Positions 1 to 7,808 of a stretch of 64,000 nucleotides of DNA are shown here, one piece after another. Position 1 is the first letter of the stretch. Every line of letters begins with the position of its first letter. This DNA is from Methylomonas sp. ZR1 (lineage in GTDB: Bacteria > Pseudomonadota > Gammaproteobacteria > Methylococcales > Methylomonadaceae): NCBI RefSeq assembly GCF_013141865.1, contig NZ_RCST01000001.1, forward strand, positions 2,232,001 through 2,296,000, read 5' to 3'. A program made the position numbers and the translations under genes. Under the pieces are notes generated by a model, which had not been told where the DNA came from, did no database searches, and saw only the letters and a list, made by a program, of their open reading frames with translations.

Positions 1-443
1 TCGGCATTTTCCGCCAGCAAAGCTTGGCCGACGTCACCATCCATCGCTCCCGATAACACGATCAAACCCTCATGATTCTCGGCAATCCAGTCTTTGTGCA
101 GCATCGGTATCCCTTGGTGCTGCCCTTCCTGGTAGCCTCTGGAAATCAGCTCGGTCAACGTCACATAGCCTTTTTGATTGCGGGCCAACATAGTCAGGCG
201 AAACGGCGAGGCCGGCTCGTCAGGATTGAAAATCAGCGCATCGGCGCCGATCAAGGGTTTGATGCCGGCACCCTGCGCCGCTTTATAGAATTTAACCAGC
301 GAGAACAAATTGCTTTGTTCGGTAATCGCGGCCGCCGGCATTTGATACTCAGCCAGTTTCTTCACCAAGGGCTTGATTCTGACGATACCGTCAACCAGGG
401 AGAACTCAGTATGAATACGAAGATGAACAAAACTCGGCGTCAT
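1..443 (-). CDS. dnaE: DNA polymerase III alpha subunit, N-terminal part (cut by left edge)
   Basis: Catalytic subunit of the replicative DNA polymerase; only about the first 147 codons are present and the rest lies beyond the left edge. Read from the ATG at 443, the frame is open to base 1 and begins with a PHP-domain start: FVHLRIHTEFSLVDG is followed by AITEQSNLFSLVKFYKAA and GIKPLIGAD, all typical of gammaproteobacterial DnaE. The start lies 6 nt after the rnhB stop, and rnhB-dnaE is the usual order at the end of the outer-membrane/lipid A gene run, which supports both identity and start. The polymerase domain cannot be judged from this window. Confidence 0.93.
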   Translation of the reverse strand, partial: MTPSFVHLRIHTEFSLVDGIVRIKPLVKKLAEYQMPAAAITEQSNLFSLVKFYKAAQGAGIKPLIGADALIFNPDEPASPFRLTMLARNQKGYVTLTELISRGYQEGQHQGIPMLHKDWIAENHEGLIVLSGAMDGDVGQALLAENA

Positions 444-449
444 GGCTGT

Positions 450-1040
450 TTAAACAAGATACTTTTTAACAGGAGCAAACGATTTTCGATGCTGCGGGCT
501 AATCCCAAGCTGTTGTAAAGCTGCTAAATGCTGCTGGGTAGGATAGCCTTTGTGGATAGCAAAAGCATAACCGGGATACAGCCTATCCAGCGTCTGCATT
601 TCCTCATCGCGGGCGACTTTGGCTAGGATCGAGGCGGCGGAAATTTCCGCAACCAGCAAATCGCCTTGTACGATAGCTTCGCCCGGTATATCCACTACCG
701 GTAGCCGATTGCCGTCCACCTTGACCGCATCCGGGCGATATTCGAGTTGTGATACCGCCCGTTGCATCGCCACCATCGTCGCTTGCAGAATGTTGATAGT
801 ATCAATTTCGCTAGCTTCAGCCCGGGCAACGGCCCAACACAAGGCATTGCTCTTGATCTGCTCGGCCAGCAGCTTGCGTTTCTTTTCGGTAAGTTTTTTG
901 GAATCTGTTAAACCCGCGATGGGTCTGAGTGGATCGAGAATTACCGCAGCGGCGACCACCGGCCCGACTATGCAGCCGCGGCCAACTTCGTCGATACCGG
1001 CTATGCGTGGGGGGTTATCGGAGGATACCGCGTGTGACAT
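450..1040 (-). CDS. rnhB: Ribonuclease HII
   Basis: Cuts the RNA strand of RNA-DNA hybrids and single ribonucleotides in DNA. At 196 aa the length is normal. The N-terminal signature GIDEVGRG (residues 15-22) holds the first catalytic Asp-Glu pair, the Asp of KVDGNRLP and the Asp of AKVARDEEM supply the other acidic ligands, and SAASILAKV is the family motif before the last. One oddity is CIVGPV after GRG, where the family normally has proline first (PLAGPV or PLVG). The start at 1040 overlaps the end of lpxA by 26 nt, so the two are probably translationally coupled; dnaE follows by 6 nt. lpxB, often placed between lpxA and rnhB, is absent. Confidence 0.95.
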   Translation of the reverse strand: MSHAVSSDNPPRIAGIDEVGRGCIVGPVVAAAVILDPLRPIAGLTDSKKLTEKKRKLLAEQIKSNALCWAVARAEASEIDTINILQATMVAMQRAVSQLEYRPDAVKVDGNRLPVVDIPGEAIVQGDLLVAEISAASILAKVARDEEMQTLDRLYPGYAFAIHKGYPTQQHLAALQQLGISPQHRKSFAPVKKYLV

Positions 1041-1785
1041 TACGTAGAAAGCTGACCATATTGGAAAGTTCGTTACTTTCGCCGGCCATATCTTCCATTT
1101 CTTCGATGGCGTCTTCCAGACGCAGATTGTTTTTATAGAGGATCTTATAGGCTTTGCGAATCTGCCGAATCACTTCCGGCGGCACGCCGTTACGCTCCAT
1201 ACCCACCGAATTGATCCCGTGCGGGCGAGTGGGCCTGCCACCGACCATCACATATGGCGGAATGTCTTGAGTGATTGCGCTACCCATCGCCGAAAAACTG
1301 TATTCGCCGATTTTGGTAAATTGATGCACCAAGGTAAAACCGCCCAAAATAGCATGATCACCCAAATGCACATGCCCGGCAATCGAGGCGCCATTCGCCA
1401 TGATCACATGATCGCCAATTTCGCAATCGTGCGCCACGTGGGTGTAAGCCATGAACAAATTATCGCTGCCGATCAACGTCAATCCTCGATCTTGCTGCGT
1501 GCCACGGTGCATCGTACAAAATTCGCGTATTACATTGCGGTCGCCGATTTCCAGACGGGTGATTTCATCGGCGTACTTTTTATCTTGCGGGTCTTCGCCT
1601 ATCGAGGTGAATTGGTAGATCGTATTATCCTTGCCGATGGCGGTAGGACCTTTAATCACCACATGCGGCCCAATCTCGGTACCTGAATCTATCTGCACAT
1701 CCGGGCCAATAACCGAGAACGGCCCGACTTTAACGTCGTCCGCCAATTCGGCATTGATATGCACAACCGCTCTGGGATCTATCAT
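1015..1785 (-). CDS. lpxA: Acyl-ACP--UDP-N-acetylglucosamine O-acyltransferase
   Basis: First enzyme of lipid A synthesis, moving a 3-hydroxyacyl chain from ACP to UDP-GlcNAc in the cytosol. The 256-aa protein is built of hexapeptide repeats forming a left-handed beta-helix (about residues 1-185), followed by a helical C-terminal part. The active-site stretch [11 protein letters not shown] (His116 and His119, equivalent to His122 and His125 of E. coli) is intact, as is [10 protein letters not shown]. The start lies directly after the fabZ stop (no gap) and the end overlaps rnhB. A close relative, UDP-GlcNAc3NAc acyltransferase variants, cannot be separated from LpxA by sequence reading alone, but the fabZ-lpxA-rnhB context favours LpxA. 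Confidence 0.95.
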   Translation of the reverse strand: MIDPRAVVHINAELADDVKVGPFSVIGPDVQIDSGTEIGPHVVIKGPTAIGKDNTIYQFTSIGEDPQDKKYADEITRLEIGDRNVIREFCTMHRGTQQDRGLTLIGSDNLFMAYTHVAHDCEIGDHVIMANGASIAGHVHLGDHAILGGFTLVHQFTKIGEYSFSAMGSAITQDIPPYVMVGGRPTRPHGINSVGMERNGVPPEVIRQIRKAYKILYKNNLRLEDAIEEMEDMAGESNELSNMVSFLRNVTRGILR

Positions 1786-2235
1786 TTATGCCTCTGCGGC
1801 CACGGCCGCACACATGATTTGCGCACTCGCGGCAAGTTCACCATCTACTTCCGCACGGCAATCGAAGGACCAGAGGTGACGCTTGTGTTTGATGTAAGTC
1901 ACTTCCAGACGCAATTGGTCACCGGGAACAACTTGCTTTTTGAAGCGGGCGTTATCGATGCCCGCCAAGTAATAAATCGTGCCTTTGCCCAATTGATCGT
2001 TGCTTTGCGACGTCAGTAGCGCAGTAGCTTGCGCTAGGGCTTCCATGATCAACACACCAGGCATGATAGGCTGACTCGGAAAATGGCCTTGAAAAAACGG
2101 CTCGTTAAAGGTCACGTTTTTCACAGCCAGCAAACGCACGCCCGGCTCGCAGTCAAGCACCCTGTCTACCAGCAAGAAAGGATAGCGATGTGGCAAGAGT
2201 TCCTGAATTTGTAAAATATCGAGTGTGCCGGCCAT
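1786..2235 (-). CDS. fabZ: 3-hydroxyacyl-[ACP] dehydratase FabZ
   Basis: Dehydrates 3-hydroxyacyl-ACP in fatty acid elongation and so competes with LpxA/LpxD for 3-hydroxyacyl-ACP. The protein is 149 aa, standard for FabZ. The hot-dog fold core is seen in [14 protein letters not shown] and in [26 protein letters not shown], which carries the catalytic His51 and Glu65. Its stop codon directly abuts the lpxA start, giving a tightly coupled fabZ-lpxA pair. Upstream, a gap of about 105 nt separates it from skp; lpxD, which often sits in that position, is not there and the gap is too short to hold it. Confidence 0.95.
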   Translation of the reverse strand: MAGTLDILQIQELLPHRYPFLLVDRVLDCEPGVRLLAVKNVTFNEPFFQGHFPSQPIMPGVLIMEALAQATALLTSQSNDQLGKGTIYYLAGIDNARFKKQVVPGDQLRLEVTYIKHKRHLWSFDCRAEVDGELAASAQIMCAAVAAEA

Positions 2236-2340
2236 GAGTATTCTGTGCGAAATGAGGGGAAGCGGGAAGTTCGCTTAGACCAGGAACTCCCCAACTTAAG
2301 TGCTGCATGCTCCCTCAATCAGGAAGCATCGGGGAAAATC

Positions 2341-2841
2341 TTATTGCGACAAGTTTTCCAGTTTTTGCTGAACGCGGCTGGTAACATCAATTTGATCGTT
2401 GGCGTAAATAACACCGTCGGTCAGCAACAGATCAAAAGACTCTTCTTTGGCTAACGCTCTTACTGCTTCTACGATGCGTTTTTGCAGATTGCCCAACTCT
2501 TCGTTTCTACGCATGTTGAAATCTTCGCTGAACTCTTGTTGTGCACGAGCCGCGTCGCGTTTTTTGTCCAGAATGTCTTTTTCGATTCTATGACGCTCTT
2601 CTTCGCCCATTACCGCAGTGTCTCGGCCCAACTTTTCTTCCAGCGATTTAATCTCTTTTTGCTGAGAAACCAGCGCTTTGTCTCTTGGTGAAAATTCAGT
2701 TTCCAAGCGCGTTTTTGCTTTGGCGGCTTGTGGCGCTTTTTCCAAAACCTTCGCCACATTGACAAAACCGATTTTCAGCTCTGCGTGACTCACGCCAGCA
2801 AAAATCATCAGCATTAGAAACAAAGAAATTCTATTTTTCAT
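2341..2841 (-). CDS. skp: Periplasmic chaperone Skp/OmpH
   Basis: Periplasmic chaperone that holds unfolded outer-membrane proteins for delivery to BamA. I place the start at the ATG at 2841 (MKNRISLFLMLMIF), because a GGAG lies 12 nt upstream, whereas the alternative ATG at 2853 directly abuts that GGAG. This gives 166 aa with a signal peptide ending near SHA and a mature part beginning ELKIGFVNVAKVLEKAPQA, the classic OmpH start. A long charged helical arm, rich in Glu, Lys and Arg (about residues 40-115), corresponds to the tentacles. The gene follows bamA by about 80 nt, as in most gammaproteobacteria. Confidence 0.9.
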   Translation of the reverse strand: MKNRISLFLMLMIFAGVSHAELKIGFVNVAKVLEKAPQAAKAKTRLETEFSPRDKALVSQQKEIKSLEEKLGRDTAVMGEEERHRIEKDILDKKRDAARAQQEFSEDFNMRRNEELGNLQKRIVEAVRALAKEESFDLLLTDGVIYANDQIDVTSRVQQKLENLSQ

Positions 2842-2924
2842 GGTCAAAACCATCTCCGGTTAATTTTTTTGAGTTTAAGACAGAACGCAAAAGCGATTAT
2901 AGGGCAAAACAGGCTCAAACTAAA

Positions 2925-5273
2925 CTAAAATCCCGAGCCGAAGGTGAACTGGAAGGCTTGAGTTCTGTCGGTACTCTCCGAATTCAGGGGCTGGGCAACA
3001 CTCACTGCCAAGGCCCCAAACGGCGACAACCATTCCCCAGACAAGCCCACCGAATAACGGAAATACTTGCGCAAATCGCCGGTACTAAGTCCGGGCGCCA
3101 GCGTGCCGGCGTCAACAAATGAGCCAATTCTCACCGATTTCATATCGCTTAAGAACGGCACAGGGAAAAACAGCTCGGCCTTGCCAATCAGCTTTGTGGA
3201 GCCCCCGATGGGTCGATTGTAGGTATTGGCGGTATTGATTTCGTTTTGGTCAATGACACCCAAGGTATTTTGCATAAAACCGCGAACGTCACCGGTACCA
3301 CCGGCAAAATAGTTTTCAAAAAACGGCAAGCCGGAACTACCACCGTAGCTACCGCCATGCGCCACCTCACCTAACAAGCGGAAGGTAAAGTCGTTGGACA
3401 AGGGAAAATAATGCTGATGTTTATAGCCGACTTTGAAATATTCCAAATCACTACCGGGTACGGTTATCAATCCGGACAGTCTTTGCTGACCACCGCTATG
3501 AGCGAAGGTGGCTCTATCTAAGGTATCGTGAGTCCAACCGACGGAAGTTGACAGCGTATCAAAGCTTTTCGACCGGATTGCAGAAATGTCGTCGCCCTTT
3601 TTAAACCCTAGGAATTTTAGAATCGTGTCCGAAGACAAGGTGGTGTTTTCGATCTCGGTGCGCTTTAGATCAATATCAAAACCGATTCTGTCGAACTCGT
3701 TCAACGGGATACCAAAGTTGATACCGGCGTTTGTAATGGTTGTATTGTAAGCCGCCAAGTTAGCCGCGTAGGCATTTCGAGAGGTGTAACCCAGGTTGTA
3801 GCCCATCGCCACGCCATCCAGCGTGTAATAAGGATCTGAAAAGCCCAGGTTGTAACGTGTCAAAATACTACTGTTGTTGAACGCGAAATCCACCCGCTTA
3901 CCGGTACCGAAGATATTGTCTTGCGACACGTTGGCGTTAAAGATAATTCCTTGCACCTGGGAGTAACCGACACCGGCCTGCAAGTTACCGGAGGCTTTCT
4001 CCTTGATCGTGTAATTAACGTCGATCTGATCGGCCGAACCGACCACAGGCGGCGTTTCCACACCCACTTCCTCAAAATAACCCAATCTATCCAGACGGGT
4101 CTTGGTCCGTTCAATCTTGCTGCTGGCCGCCCAACTGGACTCCATTTGCCGGGCTTCCCGGCGAATCACTTCGTCACGGGTCTTGGTGTTACCTTTGACG
4201 TTGATGCGCCGCACATACACACGCTTGCCAGGATCAACAAAAAAGGTCATCGCCACGGTCTTTTGCTGCTCGTTAATCTCCGGCACCATATTCACGTTGG
4301 CAAAGGTATAGCCTTCGTCACCCAGGCGATCCGAAATGGATTTGGAGGTTTCCGTGGCGTTTTTCCGGGAGAATATCTCACCCGGTCCGACTTTAACCAA
4401 CTTGATCAACTCTTCAGGCGGCACGATCAATTCACCGGACAATTTGACCTTTTCCAAGGTGTACACGTCGCCTTCCTTGACGTTGATGGTGATGTAAATT
4501 TCCTTCTTATCGGCCGTAATATCAACCTGAGTGGATTCAATGGAGAAATTGATATAACCGCGATCAAGATAAAATGAACGCAGCTTTTCCAAATCAGCAG
4601 ACAGCTTTTGTTTGGAATATTGGTCGTCTTTGGAATAAAAAGACAGGAAGTTGGTGGTGCTTAATTCAAACTCTTTCCGCAACACATCGTTAGCAAAGGA
4701 TTTGCTGCCGACGATATTGATTTGCTTGATCTTGGCAACCCGGCCCTCGGAAATATCGATATGAATGCCGACCCGGTTGCGCGTCAATTCCGAAACTTCG
4801 GTTTTAATTTTCAGGCCGTATTTACCATGGCTGAAATATTGTCGGCGTAGCTCTTGTTCGACCTTGTCCAGGATTTGCTTGTTGTAAACCTTGCCTTCCG
4901 CCAAGCCGATTTTTTTCAAGGCTTCGGTTAAATCTTCCTTTTTAATGTCTTTGTTGCCTTCGATAACCACTTTCGCTACCGAAGGCCGCTCGACCACATT
5001 CACCACCAGCGTGCCGCCATCGCGTTCCAGCGATATATCCTTGAAAAATCCGGTATTGAATAAAGCCCTGATCGCCGCGGCTTGCTTGTCTTCGGAAAAG
5101 GTTTCGCCAACATTAACCGGCAAATAGTTGTAGACGGTACCGGCGGAAATTCTTTGTAAGCCCTTGACCTGAATATCCTCAACTACAAAGCTGCTTGCAT
5201 GAGCGGCCTTGCCGGACAGCATACTCAGCAACAGTATTTGTAATAGTGGGTTTTTCTTCACGCAGTCAACCAT
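2925..5273 (-). CDS. bamA: Outer membrane protein assembly factor BamA
   Basis: Central Omp85-family component of the BAM complex, which inserts beta-barrel proteins into the outer membrane. At 782 aa the length is normal. A signal peptide (residues 1-26, ending AAHA) precedes five POTRA domains (about 27-420; the first begins FVVEDIQVKGLQRISAGTVYNYLPV). The C-terminal 16-stranded barrel contains the hallmark GGTGDVRGF (VRGF in the lid loop) and ends in a terminal Phe, as outer-membrane barrels do. It heads the run bamA-skp-fabZ-lpxA-rnhB-dnaE. The usual upstream neighbour rseP is missing; fccB lies upstream instead, so bamA probably has its own promoter in the 191-nt gap. Confidence 0.96.
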   Translation of the reverse strand: MVDCVKKNPLLQILLLSMLSGKAAHASSFVVEDIQVKGLQRISAGTVYNYLPVNVGETFSEDKQAAAIRALFNTGFFKDISLERDGGTLVVNVVERPSVAKVVIEGNKDIKKEDLTEALKKIGLAEGKVYNKQILDKVEQELRRQYFSHGKYGLKIKTEVSELTRNRVGIHIDISEGRVAKIKQINIVGSKSFANDVLRKEFELSTTNFLSFYSKDDQYSKQKLSADLEKLRSFYLDRGYINFSIESTQVDITADKKEIYITINVKEGDVYTLEKVKLSGELIVPPEELIKLVKVGPGEIFSRKNATETSKSISDRLGDEGYTFANVNMVPEINEQQKTVAMTFFVDPGKRVYVRRINVKGNTKTRDEVIRREARQMESSWAASSKIERTKTRLDRLGYFEEVGVETPPVVGSADQIDVNYTIKEKASGNLQAGVGYSQVQGIIFNANVSQDNIFGTGKRVDFAFNNSSILTRYNLGFSDPYYTLDGVAMGYNLGYTSRNAYAANLAAYNTTITNAGINFGIPLNEFDRIGFDIDLKRTEIENTTLSSDTILKFLGFKKGDDISAIRSKSFDTLSTSVGWTHDTLDRATFAHSGGQQRLSGLITVPGSDLEYFKVGYKHQHYFPLSNDFTFRLLGEVAHGGSYGGSSGLPFFENYFAGGTGDVRGFMQNTLGVIDQNEINTANTYNRPIGGSTKLIGKAELFFPVPFLSDMKSVRIGSFVDAGTLAPGLSTGDLRKYFRYSVGLSGEWLSPFGALAVSVAQPLNSESTDRTQAFQFTFGSGF

Positions 5274-5284
5274 GGAAAATGAAC

Positions 5285-5468
5285 AGGCGCGATTGTAACA
5301 CGCTGTTTTCGGATTCCCGCGCCTTCAATGGTAAATACTCGTAAATACTGGCCGAAAAATTGCTTTCTTATTCAGTTTCAATTGCAAGGAAAAACAATTC
5401 AAAAAAAATTACAAAAATCCAATGCAAGCTATTGAAATAAAATATTTTTGATCAAAACATCAAGTCAA
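5285..5468 (-). promoter_or_regulatory. Possible bamA promoter region with inverted repeat
   Basis: The AT-rich 191-nt gap between fccB and bamA. On the minus strand a TTGACT (5463-5468, overlapping the fccB stop) lies 18 nt before TATTTT (5439-5444), a plausible but unproven sigma-70 pair. Nearer the gene, AGGCGCG (5285-5291) and CGCGCCT (5318-5324) form a 7-bp inverted repeat just ahead of the bamA start. No sigma-E type GGAACTT/TCAAA pair was seen. Confidence 0.25.
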
Positions 5469-6763
5469 CCAAACGTATCGGCAATCAAGTTCCGATAAAC
5501 GGCTCGCGTGTAATCCGCTTCCGCAGCGGCAACTTGGGCATCGGCTCGCGCACTTACTCCACCGGCGCCTTTCACCGGCGCAATCGCATCGGCTGCATCC
5601 AGTTTGTAAACACCGGCCACGGAGATACCGTGGTCAGGCGCGATCAGGCTATAGCAGGTATTCAGCCAATGTGCTTCGGGGACGGGGGTCTGATTAAGCA
5701 AGCTCGTCACCGCCAGCGCACACGCTTTAGCTTCGGAATTAGCGGCAAAAGCAGACTTAGGGATAGGCGCATAATGCGCAGCGTCGCCAATGACATGGAT
5801 AAAGTCGTCAAATAACGATTGGCCGGTCAGCGGCCGAACCGGACACCAACCGGTGCTATCGGCCAAGCCCTGCTGCAAAGCGATATACGCAGCCGTTTGC
5901 GGCGGAATGATGTTCAACACGTCGCCCCGGAATCGGTCGCCGAATTCGCTAGTCAGCACCCTATTCGGCTTATCCAGTTCAAGTAAAGGATTATCTGCCA
6001 AGCTATGCCACTCGATCAGGCTATTGGCGGTGCCGTAACCGTAATGCTTGGTCCAGCCGGCTTCGAATAGAGCCTGTTTGGAAAAGCTGCGTTTGGCATC
6101 GAGGATGAGTATTTTCGAACGCGGTTTATGCTGTTTCAGCCAATACGCCATCATACTGGCCCGCTCGTAAGGGCCGGGCGGACATCGATAAGGATCGGCA
6201 GGCACCGCTAGCAACACTACCCCACCGTCCGGCATGGCTTGCAGTTGCCGCGCCAGCATTAAGGTCTGCGGACCGGCCTGCCAAGCATGCGGAAATTGCT
6301 CCGCGGCGGCCTGATCGTAACCAGCCATCGCATCCCAGCGAAAATCGATGCCAGGCGACATGATTAACCTGTCATAGCTCACACTCTGCCCGCCGGCCAA
6401 TCGCAATCGCCGTTGCCCAGCATCTAAACTGCTGACGCGATCAATTAACAGTTTGATTCCATATTTGTCTTGCAAAGCCTGGTAATCGACCGTCAACTGG
6501 TCGAGGCCCGCCAAACCGGCAAACAGCCAATTACTGCCGGGGCAAGTGATATATTTGGCTTTAGGTTCGATCAGCGTGACTTGAATATTCGCATCCAGCA
6601 AGCGCAGATATTTCGCCGCCGTCGCACCGCCAAAGCCACCACCGACCACTACGACATGCGCTTTGGCACCCGAAAAGAACGGCAATCCGCCACAACCGCT
6701 AAGAACACCAGCCCCAACTCCGGCAAAGCCTTGTAAAAAACGTCTGCGGGATAATCCGGTCAT
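5465..6763 (-). CDS. fccB: Sulfide dehydrogenase (flavocytochrome c) flavoprotein subunit
   Basis: FAD subunit of a periplasmic flavocytochrome c that oxidises sulfide and passes electrons to the cytochrome subunit FccA. The 432-aa protein starts with a twin-arginine signal (SRRRFLQGF, residues 5-13), expected for export of a folded flavoprotein. The FAD-binding Rossmann motif VVVGGGFGGATAAKYL follows at about 38-54. Two cysteines match the redox-active pair of the family, Cys194 in RCPPGPYERA and Cys307 in GWCPVRP, and HVIGDAA marks the second FAD contact. The C-terminal third is the FCSD flavin-binding domain (YSLIAPDHGISVAGVYKL). Its ATG overlaps the fccA stop by one base (TAATG), so the two are coupled. 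Confidence 0.88.
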   Translation of the reverse strand: MTGLSRRRFLQGFAGVGAGVLSGCGGLPFFSGAKAHVVVVGGGFGGATAAKYLRLLDANIQVTLIEPKAKYITCPGSNWLFAGLAGLDQLTVDYQALQDKYGIKLLIDRVSSLDAGQRRLRLAGGQSVSYDRLIMSPGIDFRWDAMAGYDQAAAEQFPHAWQAGPQTLMLARQLQAMPDGGVVLLAVPADPYRCPPGPYERASMMAYWLKQHKPRSKILILDAKRSFSKQALFEAGWTKHYGYGTANSLIEWHSLADNPLLELDKPNRVLTSEFGDRFRGDVLNIIPPQTAAYIALQQGLADSTGWCPVRPLTGQSLFDDFIHVIGDAAHYAPIPKSAFAANSEAKACALAVTSLLNQTPVPEAHWLNTCYSLIAPDHGISVAGVYKLDAADAIAPVKGAGGVSARADAQVAAAEADYTRAVYRNLIADTFG

Positions 6764-7059
6764 TAATGGCGACTCAAATACTCGGCAACCGCCGCCAGCT
6801 CGGTGTCGCTGTAACCTTTAGCCAAACGCGGCATCAATGTGGCCGGCCTTTTGTCGTATTTAAAATCCAGCAAGGCCTGCTGGATCTGCTGAGCGGATAA
6901 ATTTTTTAGCGAAGGGATTGAGCTTTGGGCATCTAAGTTTGAATCGGTGTGACAATTCCAGCAATTAAAGGCCATTGCTCTCGCATCGATTTCAGCATAA
7001 GCCATCGAGCTCAATGCGCTGGCAAGCAACGCCGCCGAAACATAGCCCATGCGCTTCAT
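6763..7059 (-). CDS. fccA: Cytochrome c subunit of flavocytochrome c sulfide dehydrogenase
   Basis: Small periplasmic monoheme cytochrome c, the likely electron acceptor of FccB. I start it at the ATG at 7059 (MKRMGYVSAALLASALSS), because this gives a clean signal peptide ending AYA; the frame is open further upstream but that part runs inside rlmB. The mature protein carries the heme motif CWNCH soon after its N-terminus, and a Met in ATLMPRLAKGYSD is the probable distal ligand. With about 98 aa it is a single-heme form, shorter than the diheme FccA of purple sulfur bacteria. It lies 5 nt after rlmB and overlaps fccB by one base. Confidence 0.82.
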   Translation of the reverse strand: MKRMGYVSAALLASALSSMAYAEIDARAMAFNCWNCHTDSNLDAQSSIPSLKNLSAQQIQQALLDFKYDKRPATLMPRLAKGYSDTELAAVAEYLSRH

Positions 7060-7064
7060 GCCGC

Positions 7065-7808
7065 TTAAGCAAGCAGTTTCTGCCGAAACACTTCGTACAA
7101 CAATACGCCAGCAGCCACCGATACGTTCAGGCTTTCCACCTGTCCAGCCATAGGAATTTTCACCAGAAAATCGCAATGCTGACGGGTCAGATGGCGCATG
7201 CCAGTACCTTCCGTACCCATCACCACCGCCAAAGGCATATCGAGTTCCATCTGAAACACAGTTTGTTCAGCTTCGCCGGCCGCGCCCATGATCCAGATAT
7301 TCTGCTCTTTCAACCAGCGCAGAACTCTGGCCAGATTGGTGACCTGATACACCGGCACCGTTTCCGCTGCACCGCTGGCTACTTTACAAACCGTCGGCGT
7401 GATACCGGCGGCATTGTCTTTAGTGACGATCACGCCATGCGCACCCACGGCATCCGCGGTACGCAGACAAGCGCCGAGATTGTGCGGATCTTGCACTTGA
7501 TCCAGCACCAGATAAAACGGCGTCTGGGTTAGCGCTTCAACGTCTTGTTTGAGCTGGTCTTCGCTGCGCATCGCCGGCAACTCGACCGAGACGACGATGC
7601 CTTGGTGATTCTTGCCGTCGGCCATCTTTTCCAGCTTTTTACGCTCGGTTTTTTCCGGATTGATTCCCAGCTTGACGAGATCGTCTATCACTTGCTTCAG
7701 GCGCACATCCTGGCGTTGACTATCCACCCAGGCTCGGCGAATTTTCTGCGGTGAATAATCCAGCGCGGCTTGCACCGCGTGAATACCAAACAATTGGGTT
7801 AAATTCAT
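7065..7808 (-). CDS. rlmB: 23S rRNA (guanosine-2'-O-)-methyltransferase RlmB
   Basis: SPOUT-family enzyme that 2'-O-methylates G2251 (E. coli numbering) in the 23S rRNA peptidyl-transferase P loop. The length of 247 aa is typical. An N-terminal substrate-binding domain (IHAVQAALDYSPQKIRRAWVD) is followed by the three SPOUT motifs: DQVQDPHNLGACLRTADAVG (motif 1, with the catalytic Arg), GTEGTGMRHL (motif 2) and IPMAGQVESLNVSVAAGVLLYE (motif 3, trefoil knot). The ATG overlaps the rnr stop by 4 nt (ATGA), the same rnr-rlmB pairing as in E. coli. Confidence 0.95.
   Translation of the reverse strand: MNLTQLFGIHAVQAALDYSPQKIRRAWVDSQRQDVRLKQVIDDLVKLGINPEKTERKKLEKMADGKNHQGIVVSVELPAMRSEDQLKQDVEALTQTPFYLVLDQVQDPHNLGACLRTADAVGAHGVIVTKDNAAGITPTVCKVASGAAETVPVYQVTNLARVLRWLKEQNIWIMGAAGEAEQTVFQMELDMPLAVVMGTEGTGMRHLTRQHCDFLVKIPMAGQVESLNVSVAAGVLLYEVFRQKLLA

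Noticed and set aside
3921..4577. Long plus-strand open frame (218 aa) opposite bamA
   Set aside because: Shadow of the strongly supported bamA gene; no domain features or ribosome binding site.
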